Shown one piece after another: positions 1-7,570 of a stretch of DNA of 60,945 nucleotides; the stretch's first letter is position 1; every line of letters starts with the position of its first letter. Location of the stretch: positions 1 to 60,945 of the forward strand of contig CALEIK010000037.1 in the NCBI GenBank assembly GCA_937876195.1. The letters run 5' to 3'. The notes beneath the pieces are model-generated. The model was not told the DNA's origin. It saw only the letters and a program-made list of their open reading frames with translations, and ran no database searches. Both the position numbers and the translations under genes were made by a program. This DNA comes from an uncultured Flavobacteriales bacterium (GTDB lineage Bacteria > Bacteroidota > Bacteroidia > Flavobacteriales_D > Crocinitomicaceae).

Positions 1-403
1 TGATGTGCAACTGCGAAAAGGCGCCCTTTTGGTTGTACAATGCCGAATTGTCTGTGATGGAGGTATTGTTCTGACCAATAAGCACATACCCCGTGGTGTT
101 TACGGCGGGGAAATTGTAGCCGTTAATAGGGTGTTGAGTTAGATTGTCGAAAATCCCATTCACCTTCATGCGGTAATTCTGTCCACTGGCAAAGCCGTCT
201 CCAGTTACCGTATAAATTGGAGAGTTCCACTTGGTACCGAAGATATTGTTGATATTACCACCTGTGTTTAAATTTCCAGCGCGTGCCCAAAAACTCCCAT
301 TGTTTTGACCACCATTGGGCGGTGCATTTATAGTTGGCACTTGTTGTGCGTGCAGCGAGCTACCAAAGAGCAGCGCGCTGATAAGCATTGTTATTTTTTT
401 CAT
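1..403 (-). CDS. Secreted protein, C-terminus cut by the left window edge
   Basis: The reading frame starts at an ATG (complement of 401-403) and stays open to base 1, giving the first 134 residues of a longer protein. It opens with a clear signal peptide (MKKITMLISALLFGSSLHAQ). The mature part contains WARAGN, NNIFGTKWNSPIY and a later IGQNN segment. I recall this layout from large secreted Bacteroidota proteins that often end in a T9SS type A sorting domain, but the C-terminus lies outside the window, so that is inference. The start lies 11 bp after the stop of the upstream gene at 415-1398, so the two are probably co-transcribed. No function can be assigned. Confidence 0.75.
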   Translation of the reverse strand, partial: MKKITMLISALLFGSSLHAQQVPTINAPPNGGQNNGSFWARAGNLNTGGNINNIFGTKWNSPIYTVTGDGFASGQNYRMKVNGIFDNLTQHPINGYNFPAVNTTGYVLIGQNNTSITDNSALYNQKGAFSQLHI

Positions 404-414
404 AATTGATAAGT

Positions 415-1398
415 TTAGTCTCTTACCAATTGAATAAAGCCTGTTTTGTTTATTGTTTTCGTTTTAAGCATGTAAAAATATATTCCCTCAGAACATTGAC
501 TACCTCCTTTATTGGCTCCATCCCACAGCATATTGTTTTGATCAAATTCAAAAACAATATTACCCCAACGGTTTAAGATTACAAAAGTAACTTCCTTGTA
601 AGCGCCAAGTAAACTCAAGTCGTAGTAATCATTTACTCCATCATTATTAGGCGTAAACACATTCGGCAGGCTGGGTTCACAGTTTTCTACCTTGCCTACT
701 TCAATGACAGAAACTGAATCAATGTAATAATAACCAGCGTAGTCATTGCTGGATGGGTTGAGAAATATTGTGTCATTTGTTATTTCATCTTCAAAATACC
801 CCAAAGTTAAATACTGCTCGTTACCAGTTGCAATGAAATTTCCACTTACTCTAATCCAGTTTACTGTATCTGTTATTGGTCCAGTAAGATTTCTTATTGT
901 AGGCTCGGCTATAATTCCTTCTGCTGAAGGGATGCCGATAGAGTCCACAGTGAATAAAGCACCAATTTTACCAAAAGCGTAATGCGCTTTTTCTGCTAAA
1001 GACACATACATCGAAAACCTATACTCAACACAAGGAGCTAAAGGTTCTTTCAATTTAGTTTGAACATATTCGTATGCTGTCACCTCTCCGCTATTTATAA
1101 ACCAACCATAGGGTCCTAACCCGACATAGCCATCTCCATGGTATGGTTCCTGATGTCCCCAAAAATTATCGGGCACATCAACTATGCCATTGGTATGACA
1201 TCTATTAAAGTAATCACTGGTTCCCAAGGTTGGTTTCCACCATCCCACAGCAAGTTCAAGCTGTCCATTGCCAAAGTCATTACTCACAGGGCAAGAAGAA
1301 TACCCTTCAAAGCTACCGTTGGGCACCAAATTCATTTGTGCTCTGCCAAGGAAGGGTAGAAGTATTAGTATAATTATATAAAAAACAGGTTTATTCAA
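415..1398 (-). CDS. Secreted protein with T9SS type B (gliding motility-associated) C-terminal sorting domain
   Basis: A 327-aa protein. Residues 1-21 form a signal peptide (MNKPVFYIIILILLPFLGRAQ). The start must be the TTG at 1396-1398, because an in-frame stop immediately precedes it and no later ATG preserves the signal peptide. The middle (about 22-235) reads as a beta-rich jelly-roll-like domain starting LVPNGSFEGYSSCP, like other Bacteroidota surface proteins. The last 85 residues are a typical CHU_C/TIGR04131-type domain: LPNVFTPNNDGVNDYY, then LNRWGNIVFE, then WDGANKGG, EGIYFYML and a final basic stretch. Proteins with this domain are exported by the Sec system and then T9SS to the cell surface. 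The ligand or role is unknown. It leads a probable two-gene operon with the left-edge gene. Confidence 0.8.
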   Translation of the reverse strand: MNKPVFYIIILILLPFLGRAQMNLVPNGSFEGYSSCPVSNDFGNGQLELAVGWWKPTLGTSDYFNRCHTNGIVDVPDNFWGHQEPYHGDGYVGLGPYGWFINSGEVTAYEYVQTKLKEPLAPCVEYRFSMYVSLAEKAHYAFGKIGALFTVDSIGIPSAEGIIAEPTIRNLTGPITDTVNWIRVSGNFIATGNEQYLTLGYFEDEITNDTIFLNPSSNDYAGYYYIDSVSVIEVGKVENCEPSLPNVFTPNNDGVNDYYDLSLLGAYKEVTFVILNRWGNIVFEFDQNNMLWDGANKGGSQCSEGIYFYMLKTKTINKTGFIQLVRD

Positions 1399-1661
1399 TT
1401 AATAAGATTTGTTTTTATTTTTCTCCACTAACCACGCCAGTGAAGCATGCGTTAAAGATAGCAATTCGTGTAAAAAACACATCGTTGCCAAGTTCCTCGA
1501 TATACTATGCCTATAAATCTTGTGAGGGGCTCGTCTTTACGCCTATCTCATAGACGCAAATACAGTGTAGTAAGTTGGTTTGTCTGTTTCGTAGTGGTAG
1601 AAGTTAAAGTTAATAATAGTATTTCGCGGGTCAATTTACAACTTAACTTTCATATAATCAA

Positions 1662-1697
1662 GCGTATAAATACGCAATTTTTAGCGTATTTATACGT
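1662..1697. promoter_or_regulatory. Two tandem palindromes (possible operator)
   Basis: Bases 1662-1675 read GCGTATAAATACGC, a perfect palindrome of 6-bp half-sites with a 2-bp AA spacer. Bases 1684-1697 read GCGTATTTATACGT, the same half-sites with a TT spacer and one mismatch at the end. The two are also inverted repeats of each other (13 bp perfect, 8-nt loop) and are offset by 22 bp, about two helical turns. That spacing fits cooperative binding of a dimeric regulator to two sites. The arms lack a T-run, so a terminator is unlikely. No regulator gene lies beside it, and which gene it would control is unknown. Confidence 0.45.
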
Positions 1698-1818
1698 GAA
1701 ATAGAAGTTCAACTATGCAGAAAAACACTTGGTTTTGTAGTGAAAACAGGTTTTTCAGAGAAGTTCAATGCGTGTATTACTGGTTGGGAATGACTGTATT
1801 CTCCTGAGTGCTAAACAC

Positions 1819-1848
1819 AAAAAAACCCTTCGCTCACACGAAGGGTTT
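1819..1848 (-). terminator. Intrinsic terminator of the atp operon
   Basis: A perfect 10-bp stem (AAACCCTTCG at 1823-1832, CGAAGGGTTT at 1839-1848) closes a 6-nt loop. Read on the minus strand it is followed by a run of seven T (complement of 1819-1825). It sits about 20 bp after the atpG stop and is oriented to end the minus-strand ATP synthase transcript. Confidence 0.9.
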
Positions 1849-1867
1849 CCTATCAATTCTTATTGAT

Positions 1868-2743
1868 TTAGTTGTTCAATGCTTCTGCTCCACCAACAAT
1901 TTCTAAAATTTCGTTGGTAATTGCCGCTTGACGTGCCTTGTTGTATGAAAGCGTTAAATCACGTTTCAAATCGTTGGCGTTGTCTGTTGCCTTGTGCATC
2001 GCTGTCATACGCGCTCCATGCTCTGATGCCGATGAGTCCAACAATGCTTTAAACAATTGTATTTTTAATGATTTTGGGATCAATTCTTCTACGATCTCAA
2101 CCTTGCTTGGTTCAAAGAAGTAATCTCCCGCGCTTGCGTTCTCTCCTGGTGCCGTTGGAATGATGGGTAAAAACTGTTCTGTCTTTACAAGTTGAGCACC
2201 TGCATTGATAAAACTGTTGTAAACGATTACTACCTTATCAAATTCTTTCGAAGTAAACAACTCCATCAAGTTCGCTGCGATGATACTTGCATTTTCAAAC
2301 GTGAGTTCGGCAAAAATATCTTCTACGCGTTTCAATTCTTCGTTGGTATAATTACGATCCGTTTTTTTAATTACATCACGAATTTTCTTTCCAAGGCTCA
2401 ACACTTTAGGGTTGGCGTCTTTGTATTCCCCCTCGATGAGTTGGTTCACACGCTTAATAATGTTGTTATTGAAACCACCGCATAATCCTCTGTTCGATGT
2501 AATCCCAACGATCAACACATTTTTGACTTCGCGCTGCTCAGAATATGCATTCTCTGAAAGGTCAAGTGTGGCGCTTAGGTTTTCAAGAATTTCTTGCAAT
2601 TTCCCAGCATAAGGACGCATCTGAGTTACAGCATCCTGCGCTCTCTTCAATTTTGCGGCAGAAACCATCTTCATCGCCGACGTAATTTGCATCGTCGAGC
2701 TAATTGAGGTGATTCTGTTTCTTATTTCCTTTAAGTTTGCCAT
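1868..2743 (-). CDS. atpG: F1F0 ATP synthase gamma subunit
   Basis: A 291-aa protein, the usual length for bacterial gamma subunits. It forms the central rotor stalk of F1, coupling c-ring rotation to catalysis in the alpha3beta3 head. The N-terminal helix (ANLKEIRNRITSISSTMQIT, then SAMKMVSAAKL) and the C-terminal helix (ALLDSSASEHGARMTAMHKA, then ATDNAND and NKARQAAITNEILEIVGGAEAL) are the conserved coiled-coil halves of the shaft. The middle contains the expected SNRGLCGGFN segment. It is the last gene of the atp operon. The gap to atpA (76 bp) holds an inverted repeat, and an intrinsic terminator follows. Confidence 0.97.
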   Translation of the reverse strand: MANLKEIRNRITSISSTMQITSAMKMVSAAKLKRAQDAVTQMRPYAGKLQEILENLSATLDLSENAYSEQREVKNVLIVGITSNRGLCGGFNNNIIKRVNQLIEGEYKDANPKVLSLGKKIRDVIKKTDRNYTNEELKRVEDIFAELTFENASIIAANLMELFTSKEFDKVVIVYNSFINAGAQLVKTEQFLPIIPTAPGENASAGDYFFEPSKVEIVEELIPKSLKIQLFKALLDSSASEHGARMTAMHKATDNANDLKRDLTLSYNKARQAAITNEILEIVGGAEALNN

Positions 2744-2762
2744 TTTATTTTGATTGCAAATT

Positions 2763-2813
2763 ACAGATTTCAGATTGGCAGATTAATTTGCAATTTGCCA
2801 ATCTGTAATCTGT
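2763..2813. repeat. Intercistronic inverted repeat between atpA and atpG
   Basis: The arms 2763-2780 (ACAGATTTCAGATTGGCA) and 2796-2813 (TGCCAATCTGTAATCTGT) are complementary over 18 bp with one mismatch, separated by a 15-nt AT-rich loop. No T-run follows on the minus strand, so it is unlikely to be an intrinsic terminator. In the mRNA it would form a stable hairpin just before atpG. It could act in mRNA stability, processing or translation of atpG, or be a mobile REP-like repeat. Confidence 0.7.
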
Positions 2814-2819
2814 CAATTT

Positions 2820-4394
2820 TTAATATTTCGCTGCTAACTCTTTTGCTACTGTTGTCAACACATCTGTAATTTCATCTGTGTATTTTCCAGCTTTCAATTC
2901 AGCCAATACATTTGCATGTTTCGCGTCCAAGAAATCCAAGAAATCCTTTTCAAATTCCTTCACTTTCTCTACTGGTACATTTTGAATCAATCCTTTCGTT
3001 CCTACGTAGATGATTGCAATTTGCTTTTCAACTGGGTAAGGATCTCCTTCTTTTTGTTTCAAAATTTCCACGTTACGTGCACCTTTGTCCAATACTGATT
3101 TTGTTGCAGCATCTAAATCCGAACCGAACTTAGCAAATGCTTCCAACTCACGGTATTGTGCTTGGTCCAATTTCAACGTACCAGCAACCTTCTTCATCGA
3201 TTTAATTTGCGCCGATCCACCTACACGTGATACCGAGATACCTACGTTAATTGCTGGACGAATACCCGCGTTAAATAAATCTGATTCCAAGAAAATCTGA
3301 CCATCTGTAATCGAAATTACGTTGGTTGGAATGTATGCAGAAACGTCACCCGCTTGTGTCTCGATAATTGGAAGTGCTGTCAATGATCCACCACCTTTTA
3401 CTTTTCCTTTCAAGCACTCAGGTAAATCGTTCATTTGAGAAGCGATCCCATCATCGTTAATAATTTTCGCAGCACGCTCTAACAATCTTGAGTGAAGGTA
3501 GAAAACGTCTCCTGGGTAAGCCTCACGACCTGGAGGACGACGAAGTAGCAAAGATACCTCACGGTATGCAACTGCTTGTTTCGATAAATCATCAAACACG
3601 ATCAATGCTGGACGACCTGTATCTCTAAAATACTCTCCAATTGCCGCACCTGTCATTGGCGCGTAAAATTGCATTGGTGCTGGGTCAGCTGCGTTCGACG
3701 CAACAACCACTGTATATGCCATTGCTCCGGCATCTGTTAATTTCTTTACGATTCCCGCAACCGTTGAACCTTTTTGTCCAATTGCTACATAAATACAAAA
3801 TACAGGCTCTCCTCTATCGAAGAATTCACGTTGGTTGATGATTGTATCAATTGCAACGGTTGTTTTACCTGTTTGACGGTCACCAATGATCAACTCACGT
3901 TGTCCACGTCCAATTGGAATCATCGCATCTACCGATTTAATTCCTGTTTGAAGTGGTTCAGTTACTGGCTGTCTGAAAATAACCCCTGGTGCTTTACGCT
4001 CAATCGGCATTTCAAACAACTCACCTTCAATTGGTCCTTTACCATCGATTGGATTTCCAAGTGTGTCAACAACACGACCGATCAATCCTTCTCCTACGTT
4101 TACAGAAGCGATACGACCAAGACGTTTAACAGTGTCGCCTTCCTTTACTTGTGTTGAACGTCCTAAAAGAACGGCTCCAACGTTGTCCTCCTCAAGGTTC
4201 AACGCAATTCCCTGAAGTCCACCGTCGAACTCAATTAATTCTCCGTACTGTACTCCATTCAATCCGTAAATACGTGCGATACCATCACCAATTTGTAATA
4301 CGGTACCTACCTCCTGCAATTCTGATTCAGAACGAAATCCTGAAAGTTGCTCTCTTAATATTGCAGAAACTTCTGCTGGTTTTACATCTGCCAT
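2820..4394 (-). CDS. atpA: F1F0 ATP synthase alpha subunit
   Basis: A 524-aa protein of normal family length. It forms the non-catalytic nucleotide-binding subunit of the F1 hexamer. The P-loop GDRQTGKT is at residues 171-178. The N-terminal beta-barrel region contains GDGIARIYGL. The segment VISITDGQIFLESDLFNAGI, followed by RPAINVGISVSRVGG, is the conserved alpha/beta signature, including the arginine-finger region. It lies between atpH and atpG. The beta subunit (atpD) and epsilon subunit (atpC) do not follow; in many Bacteroidota these two sit at another locus, so this is a split operon and not evidence of loss. Confidence 0.98.
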   Translation of the reverse strand: MADVKPAEVSAILREQLSGFRSESELQEVGTVLQIGDGIARIYGLNGVQYGELIEFDGGLQGIALNLEEDNVGAVLLGRSTQVKEGDTVKRLGRIASVNVGEGLIGRVVDTLGNPIDGKGPIEGELFEMPIERKAPGVIFRQPVTEPLQTGIKSVDAMIPIGRGQRELIIGDRQTGKTTVAIDTIINQREFFDRGEPVFCIYVAIGQKGSTVAGIVKKLTDAGAMAYTVVVASNAADPAPMQFYAPMTGAAIGEYFRDTGRPALIVFDDLSKQAVAYREVSLLLRRPPGREAYPGDVFYLHSRLLERAAKIINDDGIASQMNDLPECLKGKVKGGGSLTALPIIETQAGDVSAYIPTNVISITDGQIFLESDLFNAGIRPAINVGISVSRVGGSAQIKSMKKVAGTLKLDQAQYRELEAFAKFGSDLDAATKSVLDKGARNVEILKQKEGDPYPVEKQIAIIYVGTKGLIQNVPVEKVKEFEKDFLDFLDAKHANVLAELKAGKYTDEITDVLTTVAKELAAKY

Positions 4395-4445
4395 CTTGTG
4401 TCGTTTTATTCGTGGCTCACATCAACTAGTGCTGTGTGCCTTAAA

Positions 4446-4979
4446 TTATCTTGTTAAGCGTTGTTTTAAATTATTAAATTGATTCGCAATTGAAGCGTCT
4501 AGTTGTAGATCGCCCATTCTTACGATAAATCCTCCAATAAGCGAAGGGTCAATTTTTTCTTCTATTTCCAATTCTCCTTTTACGGTCTGTTGCACTTTGG
4601 CTACAATTTTTTGTTTTGTAGACTCATCAAGTTTCACCGCAGAAGTAATTACAATCGGAACAATTCCTCTATGTTCTTTTACTTGTGCTTCAAATGAGCG
4701 TGCAATTTCTGGTAAAACATCCTCTCTACCATTTTTTGTAATCAACTTTACAAACTTCATTGAAGTCTCTTCGAATTGATCAAAGATGAGTTCAAAGATG
4801 CTGATTTTTTTATCGGCATTGATCAATGGACTATCGATCATTATTCCAAAATCACGCGTTTCATCGTGCGTTTGGATCAAAAATTTCATATCACCAAGGA
4901 CAGCATCAACGTTGTTTTGTTCCAACGCAATTTCGAGAAGAGATTTGGCATATCTGGATGCTACTTTCGTACTTTTCAT
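4446..4979 (-). CDS. atpH: F1F0 ATP synthase delta subunit (OSCP)
   Basis: A 177-aa protein matching the delta/OSCP family in length and order. It is part of the peripheral stalk and attaches the top of F1 to subunit b. The N-terminus (ASRYAKSLLEIALEQNN) is the conserved six-helix bundle start. The C-terminal part contains ITSAVKLDES and IDPSLIGGFIVRMGDLQLDA, the typical signature ending in a Q-F-N-N-L-K-Q helix. It starts 8 bp after atpF and ends 51 bp before atpA, consistent with translation from one operon mRNA. Confidence 0.96.
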   Translation of the reverse strand: MKSTKVASRYAKSLLEIALEQNNVDAVLGDMKFLIQTHDETRDFGIMIDSPLINADKKISIFELIFDQFEETSMKFVKLITKNGREDVLPEIARSFEAQVKEHRGIVPIVITSAVKLDESTKQKIVAKVQQTVKGELEIEEKIDPSLIGGFIVRMGDLQLDASIANQFNNLKQRLTR

Positions 4980-4987
4980 TCCTGTTC

Positions 4988-5488
4988 TTAGTTCAAGTTA
5001 ATATCGGCAACAAGCTTTTCAGCCAATGCTTTTTGCTTATCATCAGAGGTCAATTCTCCACGCACCACTTTTTCAGCGATTTCAAGAGAGAACATAGCCA
5101 TCTGTGTTTTAAGTTCAGCGATTGCACCCGCTTTCTCCGCATTGATTGATTCCTTTGCAGCAACCAACAATTTGTTTCCTTCTTCCTTTGAAGCCGTTTT
5201 TGCGTCTTCAATCATTTTTGAAGCAGTCGCTTTAGCGTCCTTAATGATTGCGTCTCTTTCTGCACGTGCATCTTTTAGCAAGTTCTCATTTTGAGCTTGC
5301 AACGCTTTCATTTCTTCTTTTGTCTTTTCTGCTAGGTTAATCGCGTCAGAAATTTTTCCTTCACGCTCATTCACCGCTTTTAAGATTGGCTTCCAAGCAT
5401 ACTTTCTCAACAAAAACAATAGCGCCAAAAAGATAAGTGATTGCCAAAAAAACAAACCTACCGAAAATTCATTGATTAACTTTTCCAT
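4988..5488 (-). CDS. atpF: F1F0 ATP synthase subunit b
   Basis: A 166-aa protein read from the ATG at 5486-5488 (MEKLINEFSVGLFFWQSL). A longer frame exists (start near 5527), but its first 13 residues precede the typical b-subunit N-terminus and would encroach on the short gap to atpE. One membrane helix (about residues 8-28) is followed by a long charged amphipathic helix rich in Ala, Glu and Lys, as expected for the dimeric peripheral stalk. RKYAWKPILKAVNERE after the membrane segment is typical of Bacteroidota b subunits. It lies between atpE and atpH. Confidence 0.95.
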   Translation of the reverse strand: MEKLINEFSVGLFFWQSLIFLALLFLLRKYAWKPILKAVNEREGKISDAINLAEKTKEEMKALQAQNENLLKDARAERDAIIKDAKATASKMIEDAKTASKEEGNKLLVAAKESINAEKAGAIAELKTQMAMFSLEIAEKVVRGELTSDDKQKALAEKLVADINLN

Positions 5489-5556
5489 TCTCTGTTCATT
5501 TAAAAAATTATTCCCAACTGTAACCAACCGTTACAGTTGGGAAAATAACCATTGTC

Positions 5557-5748
5557 TTATACTGCGAATAACGCTGCAAATCCAATTCCTTCAATAAGCG
5601 CCGCTGCAATAAGCATCGCTGTTTGAATTTTGTTTGTAGCTTCTGGTTGACGCGCGATTGCATCCATTGCAGAACCACCGATTCTACCGATACCGATACC
5701 TGCTCCAATTACTACTAAACCTGCTCCTACGATTGCTGGAATTTCCAT
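5557..5748 (-). CDS. atpE: F1F0 ATP synthase c subunit (proton-binding ring)
   Basis: A 63-aa hairpin of two membrane helices, on the short side for the family. The Gly-rich first helix (GAGIGIGRIGG) packs the c-ring, the polar loop ARQPEA (32-37) contacts gamma and epsilon, and E53 in the second helix is the ion-binding carboxylate. The residue after E53 is Gly and not Ser, and Na-type ligands are not evident, so I infer a proton-driven ring. It lies between atpB and atpF. A different overlapping frame in the same bases is a shadow. Confidence 0.96.
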   Translation of the reverse strand: MEIPAIVGAGLVVIGAGIGIGRIGGSAMDAIARQPEATNKIQTAMLIAAALIEGIGFAALFAV

Positions 5749-5779
5749 GATATATATTATTTATGGTTAAAAATACAAA

Positions 5780-6868
5780 TTAATGATGCTCGTGCTCTGC
5801 TGAGGCAGCGCCAAAGTACAGTGCGGTAAGCATGGTAAAAATATACGCCTGTAAAAAGGCAACTAATAATTCAATAATGTTCAAAAACAATGTCAACCCT
5901 AAGAATGAACCTCGTGCAAACCAGTTGTCAAAAATAAACAACAAACCGATCAAACTTCCAAGTACAATGTGACCTGCTAGCATGTTGGCATACAAACGAA
6001 TCATTAAGGCAAATGGTTTAATGAATACACCAAGTAATTCGATGGGTGCAAGCAATATTTTCATTGGAACAGGAACGCCTGGCATCCAAAAGATGTGTTT
6101 CCAATAATCTGGCTTTGATGTCGCTTGGGTAATAATGAAGGTCATAATTGCCAAGGTAAATGTCACCGCAATATTTCCTGTAACGTTGATTCCAAGTGGC
6201 GTCATTCCAATCAAGTTCAAAAACCAGATAAAGAAGAAAACAGTTAACAAATACATCATGTATTTCTTGTGTTTCTCTTCACCAATGTTTGGAATCGCTA
6301 TTTCATCGCGGACAAAAAGCACCAATGGCTCTAAAAACTTAGCTGCTCCCGAAGGTGCTAGGCTAGTACGGTAAGATTTTGCTACACTTCTAAAGATCCA
6401 AAAAATAAGTATGGCGATAAAGATTGTACTCAACACATTCTTTGTGATGGATAAATCCAAAGGCATCGCATTTACTGGGTGATGGTGCTCATCGTACTCA
6501 ATTGTACCAGCAGCATCTGTTTTGTAAATTTTATTGTGCTCCAATTTGTAAAAATTGCCGTTGGATTCAGCGACAGTTTCTCCATAATGGAATTTTGAAG
6601 ATGAAAACATGTGAAGTCCATTGTCCCACAAGATAATAGGAAGTGAAAATCCGTAATGCTTATCTCCATCTGATAAAATGTGGAAATCGTAAGCATCTTG
6701 GGTGTGGTGCTGCACAGCTTCTTTTATTTCTGCTCTTTTGTTGTCAGGATTTGACTCCTCAGTTGCCGCCGCATGTCCTTCTTCTTTTTGAGCCTCGCTT
6801 GCAAATAGAAATGAAGGGCTTACTAACGCTAAAACAAGTATAAACTTTAATAATTTGTGCATATCCAC
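5780..6868 (-). CDS. atpB: F1F0 ATP synthase subunit a
   Basis: A 362-aa protein, about 90 residues longer than the E. coli subunit. The extra length is an N-terminal signal-like segment (about 5-24) and a His- and Glu-rich periplasmic region (25-135), an arrangement I know from other Bacteroidota a subunits. The membrane part follows from about 143. The essential stator arginine is R291 in FALMIRLYANMLAGH, followed by the conserved helix that lines the c-ring. The start is either ATG at 6868 or ATG two codons later. A near-consensus promoter lies just upstream (6895-6922), so the ATP synthase genes can be transcribed apart from the genes before them. Confidence 0.95.
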   Translation of the reverse strand: MDMHKLLKFILVLALVSPSFLFASEAQKEEGHAAATEESNPDNKRAEIKEAVQHHTQDAYDFHILSDGDKHYGFSLPIILWDNGLHMFSSSKFHYGETVAESNGNFYKLEHNKIYKTDAAGTIEYDEHHHPVNAMPLDLSITKNVLSTIFIAILIFWIFRSVAKSYRTSLAPSGAAKFLEPLVLFVRDEIAIPNIGEEKHKKYMMYLLTVFFFIWFLNLIGMTPLGINVTGNIAVTFTLAIMTFIITQATSKPDYWKHIFWMPGVPVPMKILLAPIELLGVFIKPFALMIRLYANMLAGHIVLGSLIGLLFIFDNWFARGSFLGLTLFLNIIELLVAFLQAYIFTMLTALYFGAASAEHEHH

Positions 6869-6894
6869 TAAATCTATCGTTTTCTAAATCGGGG

Positions 6895-6922
6895 CAAAAG
6901 TAGGTATAAAATTAGAATCCAA
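6895..6922 (-). promoter_or_regulatory. Promoter in front of atpB
   Basis: On the minus strand TTG (complement of 6920-6922), 17 bp, then TACTTTTG (complement of 6895-6902) match the Bacteroidota TTG-N17-23-TAnnTTTG promoter. The inferred start of transcription near 6888 would leave a leader of about 20 nt before atpB. Confidence 0.7.
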
Positions 6923-6964
6923 GAAACTTAAACTTGTATTTTATTTGTTTCCATTTGCAAAAAG

Positions 6965-7354
6965 TCACTTATTGAGGATTCTGACCATGCAAAGCACTTC
7001 AAATGTGCTACTTATGCCGTAAGGAATGAAGAATGAAATAAATTCTGCGCTTTTAACTCCTTGCTCTGTTCTGAGCAGTGGACTGAGCAAAATAAAGAAG
7101 AGTACGAACTTGAGCATACTTGAAAACATAAAAATGAATCCGAGTTGCGTTGACTTCTTTTTCTTAAAGAAAAGTAGCACGGCAAAAAACACTACGGCCA
7201 ACAGGTAATTAAATGAATAGGTGATGATGATGTGTTTGTCAAATGTGCCAATTCCAATTGCGGACTGAATAGATGCATGCACCACAAAAGCAACAGCCAA
7301 AATCAATAAAAGTTGAAAGGAAAAAAAGAGGACTGGATTATTCTTCATCCTCAT
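6965..7354 (-). CDS. Small four-helix membrane protein of the atp locus (AtpI-position)
   Basis: A 129-aa hydrophobic protein with about four membrane helices (roughly 8-28, 43-63, 70-92 and 105-125) separated by a Lys-rich loop (FFKKKKSTQL). Two ATGs occur at the start (7354 and 7348). It overlaps the end of atpZ by at least 11 bp, a sign of translational coupling. It occupies the position of AtpI, the small protein thought to help c-ring assembly or ion supply, but I see no clear AtpI motif. I recall similar uncharacterised proteins before atpB in other flavobacteria. A role in ATP synthase assembly is inference from position. Confidence 0.8.
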   Translation of the reverse strand: MRMKNNPVLFFSFQLLLILAVAFVVHASIQSAIGIGTFDKHIIITYSFNYLLAVVFFAVLLFFKKKKSTQLGFIFMFSSMLKFVLFFILLSPLLRTEQGVKSAEFISFFIPYGISSTFEVLCMVRILNK

Positions 7355-7568
7355 CGTTTATCTTATTGACTTGTCGCAGTACATTGTACAATGAAAACGC
7401 AACCGCCAAGAGCGTAAAAGCTATCGTAAACCACTTCTTATTGCTTGGGAATTTTTCGTCAAGAAACTTACCGAAATAAGCACCTAAGAAGATCGTAATA
7501 CCCATTTGAATTCCTATCCCAGATAAACGTGCAAATTTCGGGAGGGAGTTTTTCTTCTTCTCGTCCAT
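7338..7568 (-). CDS. atpZ: AtpZ/AtpI family protein
   Basis: A 76-aa protein read from the ATG at 7566-7568. A GTG one codon earlier overlaps the bactofilin stop and is less likely. It has two membrane helices: ARLSGIGIQMGITIFLGAYF, then a short loop with GKFLDEKFPSNKKW, then FTIAFTLLAVAFSLYNVL, with charged ends. This matches the short AtpZ/AtpI family encoded before atp operons and proposed to transport Mg or Ca or to help assemble the c-ring. It starts 2 bp after the bactofilin stop and overlaps the next gene, so the four genes look co-translated. Confidence 0.85.
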   Translation of the reverse strand: MDEKKKNSLPKFARLSGIGIQMGITIFLGAYFGKFLDEKFPSNKKWFTIAFTLLAVAFSLYNVLRQVNKINDEDEE

Positions 7569-7570
7569 CA

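Larger units (their letters stand above)
1399..1867. other. 469-bp gene gap with two tandem palindromes and the atp operon terminator
   Basis: I see no convincing gene here. A 65-codon open frame at 1507-1704 on the plus strand has no recognisable family and runs through the palindromes. A 30-codon frame (1715-1807, plus) begins just after them and is equally unsupported. The recognisable content is the palindrome pair at 1662-1697 and the terminator at 1819-1848. The stretch 1430-1500 has no convincing promoter for the gene that starts at 1398. Confidence 0.5.

Noticed and set aside
1430..1500. Possible integron-type recombination site or mobile repeat end before the gene at 1398
   Set aside because: Short complementary pieces exist (GTGT/ACAC), but the core sites do not fit the attC pattern and no integrase is present.
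1507..1704. 65-codon open frame on the plus strand in the 1399-1867 gap
   Set aside because: No family, no promoter, runs through the tandem palindromes, and its composition is not protein-like. More likely chance.
1715..1807. 30-codon open frame directly after the tandem palindromes
   Set aside because: The position is suggestive of a regulated small peptide, but it is short, has no conserved pattern and no plus-strand terminator of its own.
5508..5708. 66-codon frame overlapping atpE
   Set aside because: It is the shifted frame of the c subunit, which is unmistakable in the correct frame.
1868..6868. Absence of atpD and atpC as a sign of gene loss
   Set aside because: Bacteroidota commonly keep atpD and atpC at a separate locus, so this is expected.
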